This document shows positions 54,647 to 64,000 of a stretch of DNA of 64,000 nt, one piece after another. How positions within the stretch are numbered: position 1 is the stretch's first letter; each line of letters starts with the position of its first letter. The stretch lies in the NCBI GenBank assembly GCA_004519485.1, contig CP038109.1:520001-584000 (forward strand). The letters are read 5' to 3'. The stretch comes from Nannochloropsis oceanica (lineage: Eukaryota; Sar; Eustigmatophyceae; Eustigmatales; Monodopsidaceae). The notes under the pieces were generated by a model. The model had not been told where the DNA came from and did no database searches. It saw only the letters and a program-made list of their open reading frames with translations. Made by a program: the position numbers and the translations under genes.

Positions 54647-56725
54647 TCATGCGACTGTTCCTTGTCCTTTCGTATTTGCTTTCTGTTGCTCCCTCCACGC
54701 CTCCGACAAGACTGCATTCACATCGTCGTCACCACCCTCCTCCAGCTCCAAGCCCAACGTACTGAGCGCAATACTCTTATCCCAATGCAACAGCCCGGCC
54801 AAACGCGAGTACCCGCCACAAGACATGATGAACTTCTCACTGAAAGCCAACAACAGCAAATCCACAAACCCGTCAATGTTTGTCTGGTGCTTCTCCTCGT
54901 CGCTCAGTACCTTGTTTAAATGAAGCGGCATTACATTTGCCTCCCTTTCCTTCTTCCCTCCCCTATTCTCCTCCTCCTTCTTGGCCGGAAAATATGTGAA
55001 TGACGTAATCTCCCTTCCCTGCTTCTCTTTCAACTCCTGTATCTGCTCAACAGCTGCTTCGGGGTTGTCTGTCGCGAGGTAGACAGGCGCTCCTTTTAAA
55101 TGTTCACGTAACGTTTGAGTCTTTTCAAATACTTTGAGTGTCATCTTATTACCGCATTTTCGGTCCGTTCCTCGGACATGCATGCCTATGTAGGGTTTTG
55201 GGAGCTGGCTCCAACGGGAGAGGAAGGTTTGTTTGATTTCTCGGGAGAAGATGAGGTGTTTTAAGGTAGCCTCAGGCGTGCCTTGGTTTCCCTTTTTGTG
55301 ATACAGTAGGACATGGTACGTATACTGTTTTTTGGGATGAAATACATAATTCGGTAGACTGGCAACATCAATGAAGAACGGGGGGCCATCCTCCCTTTCT
55401 TCCCCCGTACCCAGCAAGGCCGTCAAGCTCAACCTTTGCTTCGATGGATGCGTCACTTCCTGTCCACGTGCCTGTGCAGCGCGAATGATAGACGCCGCCT
55501 CCCATTGTGACATGAGCTTAAGGCCCGGGATGTTTTTCAGATCAAAGTACTGCTCATAAGGGGGTAGTACAGGCAAGTAATTCTCCCACCCGAGGATCAG
55601 CACTCGATCGGTCTTGACGGCATATTTCACGCACCGCCACAGTTGGACGACAATATCATTGAAGCCACCTCCCGGCAAGCAATACAACATTTGAGGTACC
55701 ATCACCTCGTTTTTGGTCTCTTCCTTGGCATCTCCGCTCTCCACATGCTTCTGCTTCTGCTTCTGCTCCACATGCTGCTGCTGCTGCTGGTAAGGGGCTT
55801 CTTGCTTTTTGTTCTGGGTGCCACGGGCCAAATCCGTGTCAGCATGGGGCTTATCGACTGGGACAGCAGCGAGATCTAAACCAGCCTCCTGCGGCTCTTC
55901 GACATGCTGCTGCTGCTGCTCCTTACGCTGAGGCTGCTCATCCACTTCATCTATGTTTCCGTCTTCTTCTTCTTCCTCCACCACCTTCTCCATATTCTCC
56001 ATCTCCTCCTGTTGCTCTTCAATTTTTTCCTCCTTCTCTTCCTCCTTCTCCTCCTCCTTCTCCTCTCTCCAATCCGTAGAGATGTCATTCAACGCATCAA
56101 CAGCGATGTCGTGATGTGAACTTTCAGCATCCATATCGCTACTCTCCTCTTTTTTTTTTTTTTTTAAGACTGTAGTTTCTGCCTCCCGCTCCAAAGCTCC
56201 AGTTGTGCTGTTCTCAGACGCTTTCATCTTATCCTTCTTCCCCATTTCTACACTTTTGACCTCTAATTCATTCCCTTCCCCAACCGCCTTCTCTTCCTGC
56301 GCAGCCAGCACTGATTTATCCAGCAAAGGCTCTTGTTTCGGCTGTAATACAACATGCAATGTTTTTGGTGGCTGTTCTCTGTGTTGCCGCCCATCCTCTT
56401 CAACAGGCGATGCGGGAGCGGCGGGCTCCAACAACGGCGTCAATGACGATGCAGCCGGCTCGGCTTGCGCCACCAAGGAAACAACGTGGATGTCGGAGGT
56501 ATCCTCGATGTTGGCGAAGCCCGTGCGCGTCGTGTACGTATAGGTCAGCAGGGAGGCGGCGAAGATGAAGCTGCCCACCATCACCCCTATGACCCACTGA
56601 TAACGGCGTTTGGTCAGCCGCCGAACTGACGACGACCAGGGTGTAGGCGCAGACAGTGTCGTCCCATCATCTGTCTGCAGCCCCCCAAGCCCGCCGAAGG
56701 AGGCCCGAACGATAGCGCGCCGCAT
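54647..56725 (-). CDS. Fucosyltransferase-like type II membrane protein with long acidic/Gln stem
   Basis: This single-exon gene encodes 692 residues from the ATG at 56725. One membrane helix (YQWVIGVMVGSFIFAASLLTY, about residues 42-62) predicts a Golgi type II protein. A stem of ~280 residues is rich in Glu, Lys and Gln (runs of EEKEEEKEE and QQQQQHVE) and likely extended. The catalytic part starts MLYCLPGGGFNDIVVQLWRC and has LILGWENYLPVLPPYE. IGMHVRGTDRKCGNK corresponds to the HxRxTD motif II of the alpha-1,6/O-fucosyltransferase superfamily. VYLATDNPEA and FVDLLLLAFSEKFIMSCGGY complete the usual order. The donor GDP-fucose is inferred from the family; the acceptor is unknown. The upstream frame to 56815 has no ATG. 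Confidence 0.78.
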   Translation of the reverse strand: MRRAIVRASFGGLGGLQTDDGTTLSAPTPWSSSVRRLTKRRYQWVIGVMVGSFIFAASLLTYTYTTRTGFANIEDTSDIHVVSLVAQAEPAASSLTPLLEPAAPASPVEEDGRQHREQPPKTLHVVLQPKQEPLLDKSVLAAQEEKAVGEGNELEVKSVEMGKKDKMKASENSTTGALEREAETTVLKKKKKEESSDMDAESSHHDIAVDALNDISTDWREEKEEEKEEEKEEKIEEQQEEMENMEKVVEEEEEDGNIDEVDEQPQRKEQQQQHVEEPQEAGLDLAAVPVDKPHADTDLARGTQNKKQEAPYQQQQQHVEQKQKQKHVESGDAKEETKNEVMVPQMLYCLPGGGFNDIVVQLWRCVKYAVKTDRVLILGWENYLPVLPPYEQYFDLKNIPGLKLMSQWEAASIIRAAQARGQEVTHPSKQRLSLTALLGTGEEREDGPPFFIDVASLPNYVFHPKKQYTYHVLLYHKKGNQGTPEATLKHLIFSREIKQTFLSRWSQLPKPYIGMHVRGTDRKCGNKMTLKVFEKTQTLREHLKGAPVYLATDNPEAAVEQIQELKEKQGREITSFTYFPAKKEEENRGGKKEREANVMPLHLNKVLSDEEKHQTNIDGFVDLLLLAFSEKFIMSCGGYSRLAGLLHWDKSIALSTLGLELEEGGDDDVNAVLSEAWREQQKANTKGQGTVA

Positions 56726-57763
56726 GAGTAGGCTTGGTTTACTGGAGTACTTTTCTCTTCTTGTTGATGCCGAGGCCCAAGCTGCCGAGGAAAGAACAAA
56801 GAACAAACGCGGCAACGGCTGGGCAAAAGAGCGTTACGACCAGTGTCAATTGCCTGATGTGGAGGGGTTGAACAAGATGTAAATGAGAACATGAGTGTGA
56901 GGGTCAATGGTGATTAGGATCAGTAGGAAGAAATACGGGTAAAAATAGAAGGCTGATCTTGCCCACTGGGGAAAGCAAGATCGCAGCTGATTCGCACAGT
57001 GAAACCACCACATTTATACCAAAATAATGAGACAAAAAAATAATGCGCTCTTTGGGCTCTCGCTACCCCCATCGACGCGAAAATAAAAGTGCTAGTTACG
57101 CAGAGACTGAACGCCTACTATCGTTTGATAGCATTGTAATTCTCGTATGGCGCTCGACTGGCTGTCTTTTTGCGAGGGTCTCGTTGCCTCATGTTGCTCT
57201 CTCCTCACGCTCTCATCCGCTCTTGTTGACTTGTTACCTGCTGGCCTGTTGCTTCGCCGGCCCACTGAATGACGCTACGTGGCACGTAAGCCCACTACAC
57301 TCATGAAAGCTCCGCTGTTTAATTTACGTTCTTCCTTACTCAAATCGTGGCTTTTCTTTCGTTGAAACTGTTAATAACGAAGCTTAGTCCGCATTGCCTG
57401 AGTGAATGGCACATGTTCGAACAAACACACGCACGCGACACGCATATCAGACGCAGTCAACCCTATAAACTTTCCAACCCCACAATCGTCTACTCCTTCT
57501 AACGCTTGCTTTACTACCGCTTTCTCGCTTTCTGTTGCCATGGTAAACCTTTTCCTCTCTCGTTCGAGCTCTGACTCTCACTCTTTTGCACTGCCTCATA
57601 GCTTCTATGCCGGAGGGAAGACTACCAATTCCCTGTTTTCTCTGACCCCCGTTATCATTTCCCATTAAGTGTGACTATTTGACAAATCATTTCTCTTGCA
57701 ATCCCTCCATAACTCCTCCTCCCTTCCTTTACATCTCCCCCTCCTTCCTCATCCCGTTCTCGT
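56726..57763. other. Intergenic region between FucT-like and MetH genes
   Basis: This 1.04 kb is the 5' flank of the fucosyltransferase-like gene and the 3' flank of MetH, both on the minus strand. No gene, RNA or clear repeat was seen. Confidence 0.45.
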
Positions 57764-60700
57764 CTAATCATCCCTATCGTAATTTAAAATCGGGGCGAGC
57801 CATCTCTCCACTTCCTCCACCACCATTCCCTTCCTCACTGCGTAATCTTCCACCTGATCCTTCTCAATGCGTCCCACCGCAAAATACTGACTCTCGGGGT
57901 GAGCAAACACAAGCGCACTGACGGAGCTTGCAGGCGTCATGGACAAAGACTCCGTCAATCCAATGCCAGCCAACTCCCTCGCCTTGAGCAACTCCCACAT
58001 CATCACTTTCTCCGTATGATCAGGCTGCGATGGATACCCAGGGGCAGGTCTAATCCCATCATACTTAATCTTCAACAAATCCTCCGGATCCAACTCCTCT
58101 TCCGGCGCATAGCCCCACGTCTTCATCCTCATCTCCCTGTGTAACGCCTCCGCAAACGCCTCCACGAACCGATCCGCCAATGCCTGGACCATAATCTTGT
58201 TATAATCATCATTTAACGCTTCGTACCGCTCCACCTCCTCTTCCGCCCCGAAGCACGCCACGGCAAAAGCCCCCAGATAATCCTTATGTCCACTCTCCTT
58301 GCTCGCCACGAAATCCGCCAACGAAAAATAAGCATCATCGCTCTCCTTCTCCTGCTGCTGCCGCAGCATACAGAACTTCCCAATAGCCTCCTCCCCTCTA
58401 TCCTTCGCTTCCTCCGAGGCATACACCTCCACGTCCTCCCCTACCCTCGCTGCAGGGAACACCCCGACCACTCCCCTCAGGGACAAGCGCTTATTGTCCA
58501 CCAAATCCTTCAACAGAGCCTGTGCGTCCGCGAACAGCTTCTTCGCCTCCTCTCCGACATTCTCATCGTTGAAAATTCGCGGGTATCCTCGGTTGGGGTA
58601 CTTGCCTCTTAACTCCCACGTTTGAAAAAATGGATTCCAGTCAATGAACGGAACAACATCTTCCAACGAATAGTAGTCCACCACCTTCACGCCCGTCCCC
58701 CCAACCGGGGAACACACGGGCGGGGACGCGCCAAAATCGATGTTGAAACCCAATTTTTTCGCGGCATCGAACGTCTTGAGATGCCTCTCCTCCAATCCGG
58801 CGTAGTGCTCCTCCCGCAGCTCGTCATACTCGTCGAGCACATCCTGCACATACTCTTCCTTGTCCTCCCCCAGCAAGGACCCCACCACCGTCACACTCCT
58901 TGAGGCGTCCAGTACGTGAATGCACGGATGTTCCACCGTGCTGTAGTTGGGAGCGATCTTCACCGCCGTGTGCATCTTACTCGTGGTTGCTCCTCCAATC
59001 AGGAGGGGCACCGTCATCCCGGCCTTGCTCATCTCCTTTGCGACAAACACCATTTCGTCCAAAGAGGGAGTGATGAGCCCCGAGAGACCAATTACTTGCG
59101 CCTTGACCTCAATGGCCTTCTCGATGATTTTCTCGCAGGGGATCATGACGCCCATGTCGTACACCTGGAGGATGAGGACGAGAAGAGGAGGAAGGAATGA
59201 ATTATTTTAATTGAGTAATTTTTTCTTATAAAAGGGCAAAAAAGAAGCTGCGAGTCCAATGTTCCATGTCCTGACACACGCAGCACCCCTTCCTCCCCTC
59301 ACTACAAGCCTAATCCCGCCTACACAAACACACCCCTCCCTCCCTCCCTCCCCCCCTCCCTCCCTCCCTCCCTCTCTCTCGCGTACCTTGTAATTGTTAC
59401 ACCCCAACACAACCCCCACGATATTCTTGCCAATGTCGTGCACGTCTCCCTTCACCGTCGCCAGCAACACCACCCCCGCATACGCACTGTCATCGTCCGC
59501 CACCGCCTCAATCCCTTGCTCCTTCATCTTTTCCTCCTTCTCTTTCTCCATAAACGGCAGCAGATACGCCACGGCCTTCTTCATTACTCTGGCACTCTTG
59601 ATCACCTGAGGTAAAAACATCTTCCCCGAACCAAACAAATCTCCCACAACATTCATGCCCGACATGAGCGGGCCCTCGATGACTTCCAACGGCCGTGGCA
59701 CCAACTGCCGGCACTCCTCCACATCCTCGTCGATAAACTCGTCGATCCCTTTCACCAACGCATGGGTCAGCCGTGCCTGCACCTCTAACGTCCTCCACGG
59801 AGCCTGCACTGCCGTGGCTTGCCCCTTATTGGCCAATGCCTTTTCACGTTCCACCATCGAGCGCTCCAACAACGCTTCGGTCGCTTCAGCGTGCTTGTTC
59901 AACACGGCATCCTCCACGATCTGAAGCAAATCCGGAGGGATATCCGAATACACCTGCAACATCCCAGCATTAACAATCCCCATGTCCATCCCAGCCTGCA
60001 CGGCGTGGTACAGAAAGACACTGTGCATTGCCTCCCTTATCACGTTCACGCCTCGAAACCCGAAAGAGAGATTGCTCACGCCCCCCGAAATTTTGGCGTG
60101 CGGACACACCTCTTTGATCGTCCGACAGGCCTTGATGAAGTCCACAGCGTAGTTGTTATGCTCCTCAATCCCCGTGGCGATGGTCAAAATGTTGGGATCA
60201 AACACAATGTCCTCTGGAGGGAACCCGACTTCATCCACCAGTATGTCGTAGCTTCGTTTACAAATACGCACCTTATTGTACTCGTCCGCCGCCTGGCCCT
60301 CCTCGTCAAAAGCCATCACCACCACTGCTGCCCCGTGCGCCTTAACGACTGCCGCCTGTCGCTTGAATTCCTCCTCCCCCACCTTCAAGCTGATGGAATT
60401 GACGATGCACTTCCCTTGCACCCACTTCAACCCCGCCTCAATAATCTCAAACTTGGAACTGTCCACCATGATAGGCACCTTGCTACACTCCGGCTCCGTC
60501 ATGGCAATCTTCAGGAAGCGCTGCATGGCCGCCAAGCCATCCAAAAGCCCCTCGTCCATGTTCACGTCCAGGACCATCGCCCCATCCTCCACCTGCTTCT
60601 TCGCTATGTCCATCGCCTTCGCGTAGTCCCCTGCCAGGATCAATTTTTTAAATAATGGCGACCCAGCAATGTTACACCGCTCCCCCACGTTCAAAAATTG

Positions 60701-61843
60701 AAACCGCTCCTTCGAGACAACCAGATCCTCCAAGCCCGACAGCCACATATGCTTGACCCTCTCGTGCACGGGGCGAGGAGGGACTCCTTCACACATCTTG
60801 GCAATGGCGTTGATGTGGTCAGGGGTAGAGCCACAGCACCCACCAATCATGTTCACAAGACTTTCCTTGACAAACACAGAGTTGTCGGCCGCCATATCAG
60901 CTGGGGTATCATCGTACCCACCCATGGCATTTGGCAGCCCCGCGTTCGAATACACCGAGACGAAGCATTCCGCCACTTTGCTCAACCGCTGCAAGAACGG
61001 CCGCATCTGCTTTGCCCCCAGGGCACAGTTCAGCCCCACACAGAACGGATTGCAGTGCCGCACACTCACATAAAAAGCCTCTGTCGTCTGCCCCGACAGG
61101 GTCCGTCCACTCTGATCCACCAAGGTACCCGAAATAATCAAGGGCATCGTCTCCTCCATCCCACGTTCTTTCAGCAACCGCCGCACCGAAAAAATCGCAG
61201 CCTTTGCATTCAAGGTATCGAAAATTGTCTCGATAATTATGAAGTCACAGCCCCCATCGATCAATCCCCTCGCCTCCTCGTAGTACGCCTCGTCCAGCTC
61301 ATCAAACGTCACATTACGCTTACTCGCGTCCACCACATCAGGCGAGATAGACGCCGTGCGATTCGTGGGACCAATGGACCCCCCCACAAACCGCGGTCGC
61401 TCCGGCTCCTCCGCACTTACTTCATCAGCCACCTCCCGGGCTATCCGCGCGGATTCGACATTAAGCTCGTACGCCAAGCTCTCCATGTCATAATCAGCTT
61501 GGGCGATGGTGGTGGACGAGAACGTGTTGGTCCCAATCAGGTCTGCACCCCCCTTGAGATACTTTCGGTGAATGTCCTTTATAATCGTCGGCTGCGTCAG
61601 TGTCAGCAGGTCATTATTTCCGCGAACCAGTTTGTGGTAATCCTTGAAGCGCTCCCCACGGTAATCCTCCTCAGTCAGGCGATGCTTCTGGATCATCGTG
61701 CCCATGGCCCCGTCGTATATCACAATGCGCTCCCGAAAGAGCTTGTGGAAGTAGGCCAAGGTAGAGTCACGCCCCCGCACGAAGCGAGGGTAGTCCGGCG
61801 CCAGATCAGGTGACGGTGCGTCCGATGTCATGGTTATCTGCAT
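57764..61843 (-). CDS. metH: Cobalamin-dependent methionine synthase
   Basis: There are two exons, 61843-59387 and 59164-57764 (AAG/GTACGC donor, CTCCAG acceptor, phase 0), giving 1285 residues, close to the usual ~1230-1265. The homocysteine/zinc domain starts [15 protein letters not shown] and has the zinc cysteines in [11 protein letters not shown] and [11 protein letters not shown]. The methyltetrahydrofolate domain starts [16 protein letters not shown] and has [19 protein letters not shown]. The cobalamin domain carries the Asp-x-His-xx-Gly ligand motif [16 protein letters not shown], continued across the splice as [19 protein letters not shown]. The reactivation domain holds [15 protein letters not shown], the S-adenosylmethionine-binding signature. 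It transfers a methyl group from methyl-folate to homocysteine in the cytosol and needs vitamin B12. Start alternatives are ATGs at 61831 (better context) and 61942. Confidence 0.96.
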
Positions 61844-62569
61844 GGATGTGCAGGGATGGGGAAGAGGATGGGGATAGGGAATGAGTGAGAGTGAAGTGTG
61901 AAGCGGGTTTGCTGAGTGTGGGTTTTGCGGAAGCAATGTCATCCGCTGAGATGGGGAAAGAGGCCCAATCAATCATCCTGTGCTGTGCCTGTTGTGTGAG
62001 TGGGACAAGGCCGGCTTGTGCTACCGGACAAAGCGGATCTGAGGTGGCAAGGAGGAGAAACGCTTAGGGAGAGACTCTGTCTTTTCCGTGTGATGATGGT
62101 GGGTGCTGTTGCTCGGGGACTTGAAAGCCATCGAGACATGCACGTTGAGGAAAAAAGACTGAACACTCTGAACCGGTAAGGGATGTCCTGGTTTCGGCAT
62201 GCGACTGGGATGATATGCTCGCACGCATGTTACACCGTAGTGAAGGACAGAAAAAGAAGCGAAGCACGGCACTGGCTTGGACGAAGAGGATCAGCCTGCT
62301 GAGCGGTTGCGAATGACAACCATCAGGTGATATCCTTCGCGCCCTAGGAGCACAGCACCGCCGCACAAACAAATGAGGACAAGGTTCAGCTGATAATTGT
62401 AATCTCGTGGCTACAACGGGGCTATGCTGAACTCAACGCGCTTTTTACTCTGTGCGACCCACCCTTTAATTTAGCCTCCCCCCACTCCTGTAGTTACTCC
62501 CTGCATCTGCAAGACCCACAGCGCCCACAACCCCACTTGATGAGAACCACGCCCTTGGTTAAGAACAAC
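61844..62569. other. Divergent intergenic region
   Basis: These 726 bases lie between the MetH (-) and eIF4E (+) starts and probably contain both promoters. No recognisable element, and no cobalamin-type riboswitch, was identified. Confidence 0.4.
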
Positions 62570-63591
62570 ATGGCCTCCAACAACACCAACAACACGAGCA
62601 GCAGCGGCAGCAACGACAGCGGGAACAAGTCGGCGGAGGGCGGAGCAGGCAAGGTAAGTCCTGAGGTTGCGACAGGGTTATGGACGGTGGACCATATTGA
62701 AGGGGAGAGTTCATCCGGCTCTACTCACCCCCGCATCTGCACGCCGCGCTTGCGTATATTTCATGCGATGGCAAGTTAGGAAACTGTGTAGGTGGGCGCT
62801 GTGCATCAATTTTGCGTGTCATCGAGGATCGACTTACCTTTATTCCTCCCTCCCTTTCCTTCCCTCCCACATCACAGCACAAGCTACAAAATCGCTGGTC
62901 TTTTTTCTACAACAACCCCAAAGCCAACCCCATGCTGTCCTGGGAAGAAAAGCTACAGAAAATTTATACCTTTGAGACGGTGGAAGATTTTTGGGCTCTT
63001 TTTAATTCGGTCGTGGGTCCGTCTAGGTTAGGACTGCAGGCTGATTACTATTTGTTTAAGGATGGAGTGAGGCCTTCATATGAGGAGAATCCTACGGGGG
63101 GGGTATGGACGTTTAATCTGGAGAAAAATAATAAGAAGAAGCTAGAAGAAACATGGTTGCATTTGGTGCTGGGGATGATCGGGGAGACGATGGAGGATGG
63201 AAACGATATTTTGGGGGCGGTGGTTAGCATTAAGAGGGGGCAAGATCGATTAAGTCTGTGGACAAAAACGGCAGCAGATAAGGAGCTGCAGGTCCAGATT
63301 GCCAGGAGGGTCAAGACGAGTTTGGATTTGCCGGAAGGGACGATGCTGGAGTTTAAGCCGAATCAGAAGGTAGGAGAGGGATGGGAGGGAACGAGGGAGG
63401 GAGGGAAGGAGAGTGGGCATGTCTAGCTCGGATGATATTTGCTTACGCTTATGATTTTTTGTTCGCACACATGAAACCTCTTTTTTTTCCCTTTGCCACC
63501 ATCCTGTTTTGACGACTCACACGATTAATAGGTGGCAGAGGTGGGTGGGCGCATGTCTTCGGCAACAGACGTCAAGACCTATGCCGTCTGA
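62570..63591 (+). CDS. EIF4E: Translation initiation factor eIF4E (cap-binding protein)
   Basis: There are three exons, 62570-62653, 62878-63369 and 63532-63591 (all phase 0), giving 211 residues. A Asn/Ser/Gly-rich N-terminus leads into HKLQNRWSFFYNNP, the conserved start of the eIF4E fold. The positions equal to human Trp43, Trp56 (MLSWEEKL) and Trp73 (VEDFWALF) are all Trp, as in class I. FKDGVRPSYEENP carries Tyr in place of the cap-stacking Trp102, while the following Glu103 is kept. ETWLHLVLGMIGE and LSLWTKTAADKE (Trp166 equivalent) are present. The protein binds the mRNA 5' cap and eIF4G. The last exon is only 20 codons and ends VKTYAV, recalling the family's FVV end. An upstream in-frame ATG at 62540 adds ten residues in poorer context. 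Confidence 0.93.
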
Positions 63592-64000
63592 GTTTTCGGA
63601 AGGCAACTCGACGAGGAATGAAGCGGGGGAGGGAAGAGGCAACCAAAAAAAGAGGGAAGGTACACAATTGATGGAAGATGTACATAGAGAAATAAATCAG
63701 TCACCTACGAGACAGGAGTGAAGCAGAAGCAAATGCACACTGCCCAGTTTTTTGCAATACCTGAACCATGAGACTTGTATTTGTAGAATGGGATGTGGTT
63801 AATTCTGATTTGATTGTAGCCCATTATTTCATTTCCTATTTCTGCTCCTCATTATACACCTGTATTGATCTATCAAGATGGCCCATTATCCCCCTTTCCT
63901 TGTTTCCCCTACATTCTCCTCATGTACACATATTCATTCATTCATCCATTTATTCGCTATTTCACCTACGCGCTTGCTGCCTTTATCTGTAAATGCATCT
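63592..64000. other. 3' flank of eIF4E to the window edge
   Basis: These 409 bases are AT-richer toward the right end. No gene was recognised. Confidence 0.45.

Noticed and set aside
60698-61813. 371-codon plus-strand frame
   Set aside because: It is antisense to the methionine synthase exon 1, whose motifs fix the coding strand.
1-64000. tRNA genes, snRNAs and CRISPR arrays
   Set aside because: I looked for T-loop and snRNA signatures and regularly spaced repeats and found none that held up; a covariance-model scan would be needed to exclude tRNAs or snRNAs fully.

Overview
The window looks like nuclear DNA of a gene-dense eukaryotic microalga. Genes sit on both strands with short GT-AG introns, and there is no operon structure. 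The protein set is cytosolic, secretory and nuclear eukaryotic: AP-2 alpha, MOV10-type helicase, eIF4E, RPA14, P58IPK, DUS1, CTL and MetH. Compact genes, pyrimidine-rich intergenic DNA and a heterokont-like 5S rRNA suggest a stramenopile, most likely a eustigmatophyte close to Nannochloropsis/Microchloropsis. That assignment is inference, not proof.

Layout. 1-10.6 kb: a coiled-coil protein running off the left edge (-), a GH79 heparanase-like enzyme (+), a C2H2 zinc-finger protein (-) and a membrane-anchored PhoD-like phosphatase (-). 12.3-14.7 kb: a Gly/Arg-rich protein with an eIF4B-like N-terminus and an eIF4G-type W2 C-terminus (-). 16.6-29.7 kb, all +: a two-domain glycosyltransferase whose membrane anchor lies on a separate first exon, a MOV10/SDE3-type helicase and an unknown CxxC protein. 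31.3-40.5 kb: a CTL/SLC44 transporter (-), RPA14 (+), a foldback MITE and a 1556-residue LRR/ARM-like protein (-). 41.6 kb: a single 5S rRNA gene. 42.8-54.3 kb: AP-2 alpha (+), a JmjC oxygenase (-), P58IPK/DNAJC3 (+), DUS1 (-) and a sulfotransferase-like type II membrane protein (+). 54.6-63.6 kb: a fucosyltransferase-like type II protein (-), cobalamin-dependent methionine synthase (-) and eIF4E (+).

The genes are mostly unrelated housekeeping neighbours, so no single multi-gene system is visible. Two loose themes recur. One is glycan modification in the secretory pathway (GH79, two-domain GT, sulfotransferase-like, FucT-like). The other is translation and RNA (eIF4B/W2 protein, eIF4E, MOV10, DUS1, 5S rRNA). 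Non-genic structure worth attention: a ~290 bp dispersed repeat with terminal direct repeats lying just upstream of two genes, a near-palindromic MITE, and introns that begin with G-runs and end with complementary C/T-runs.

All exon boundaries were read by eye from splice consensus, frame continuity and family conservation. Start codons are the least certain element throughout.
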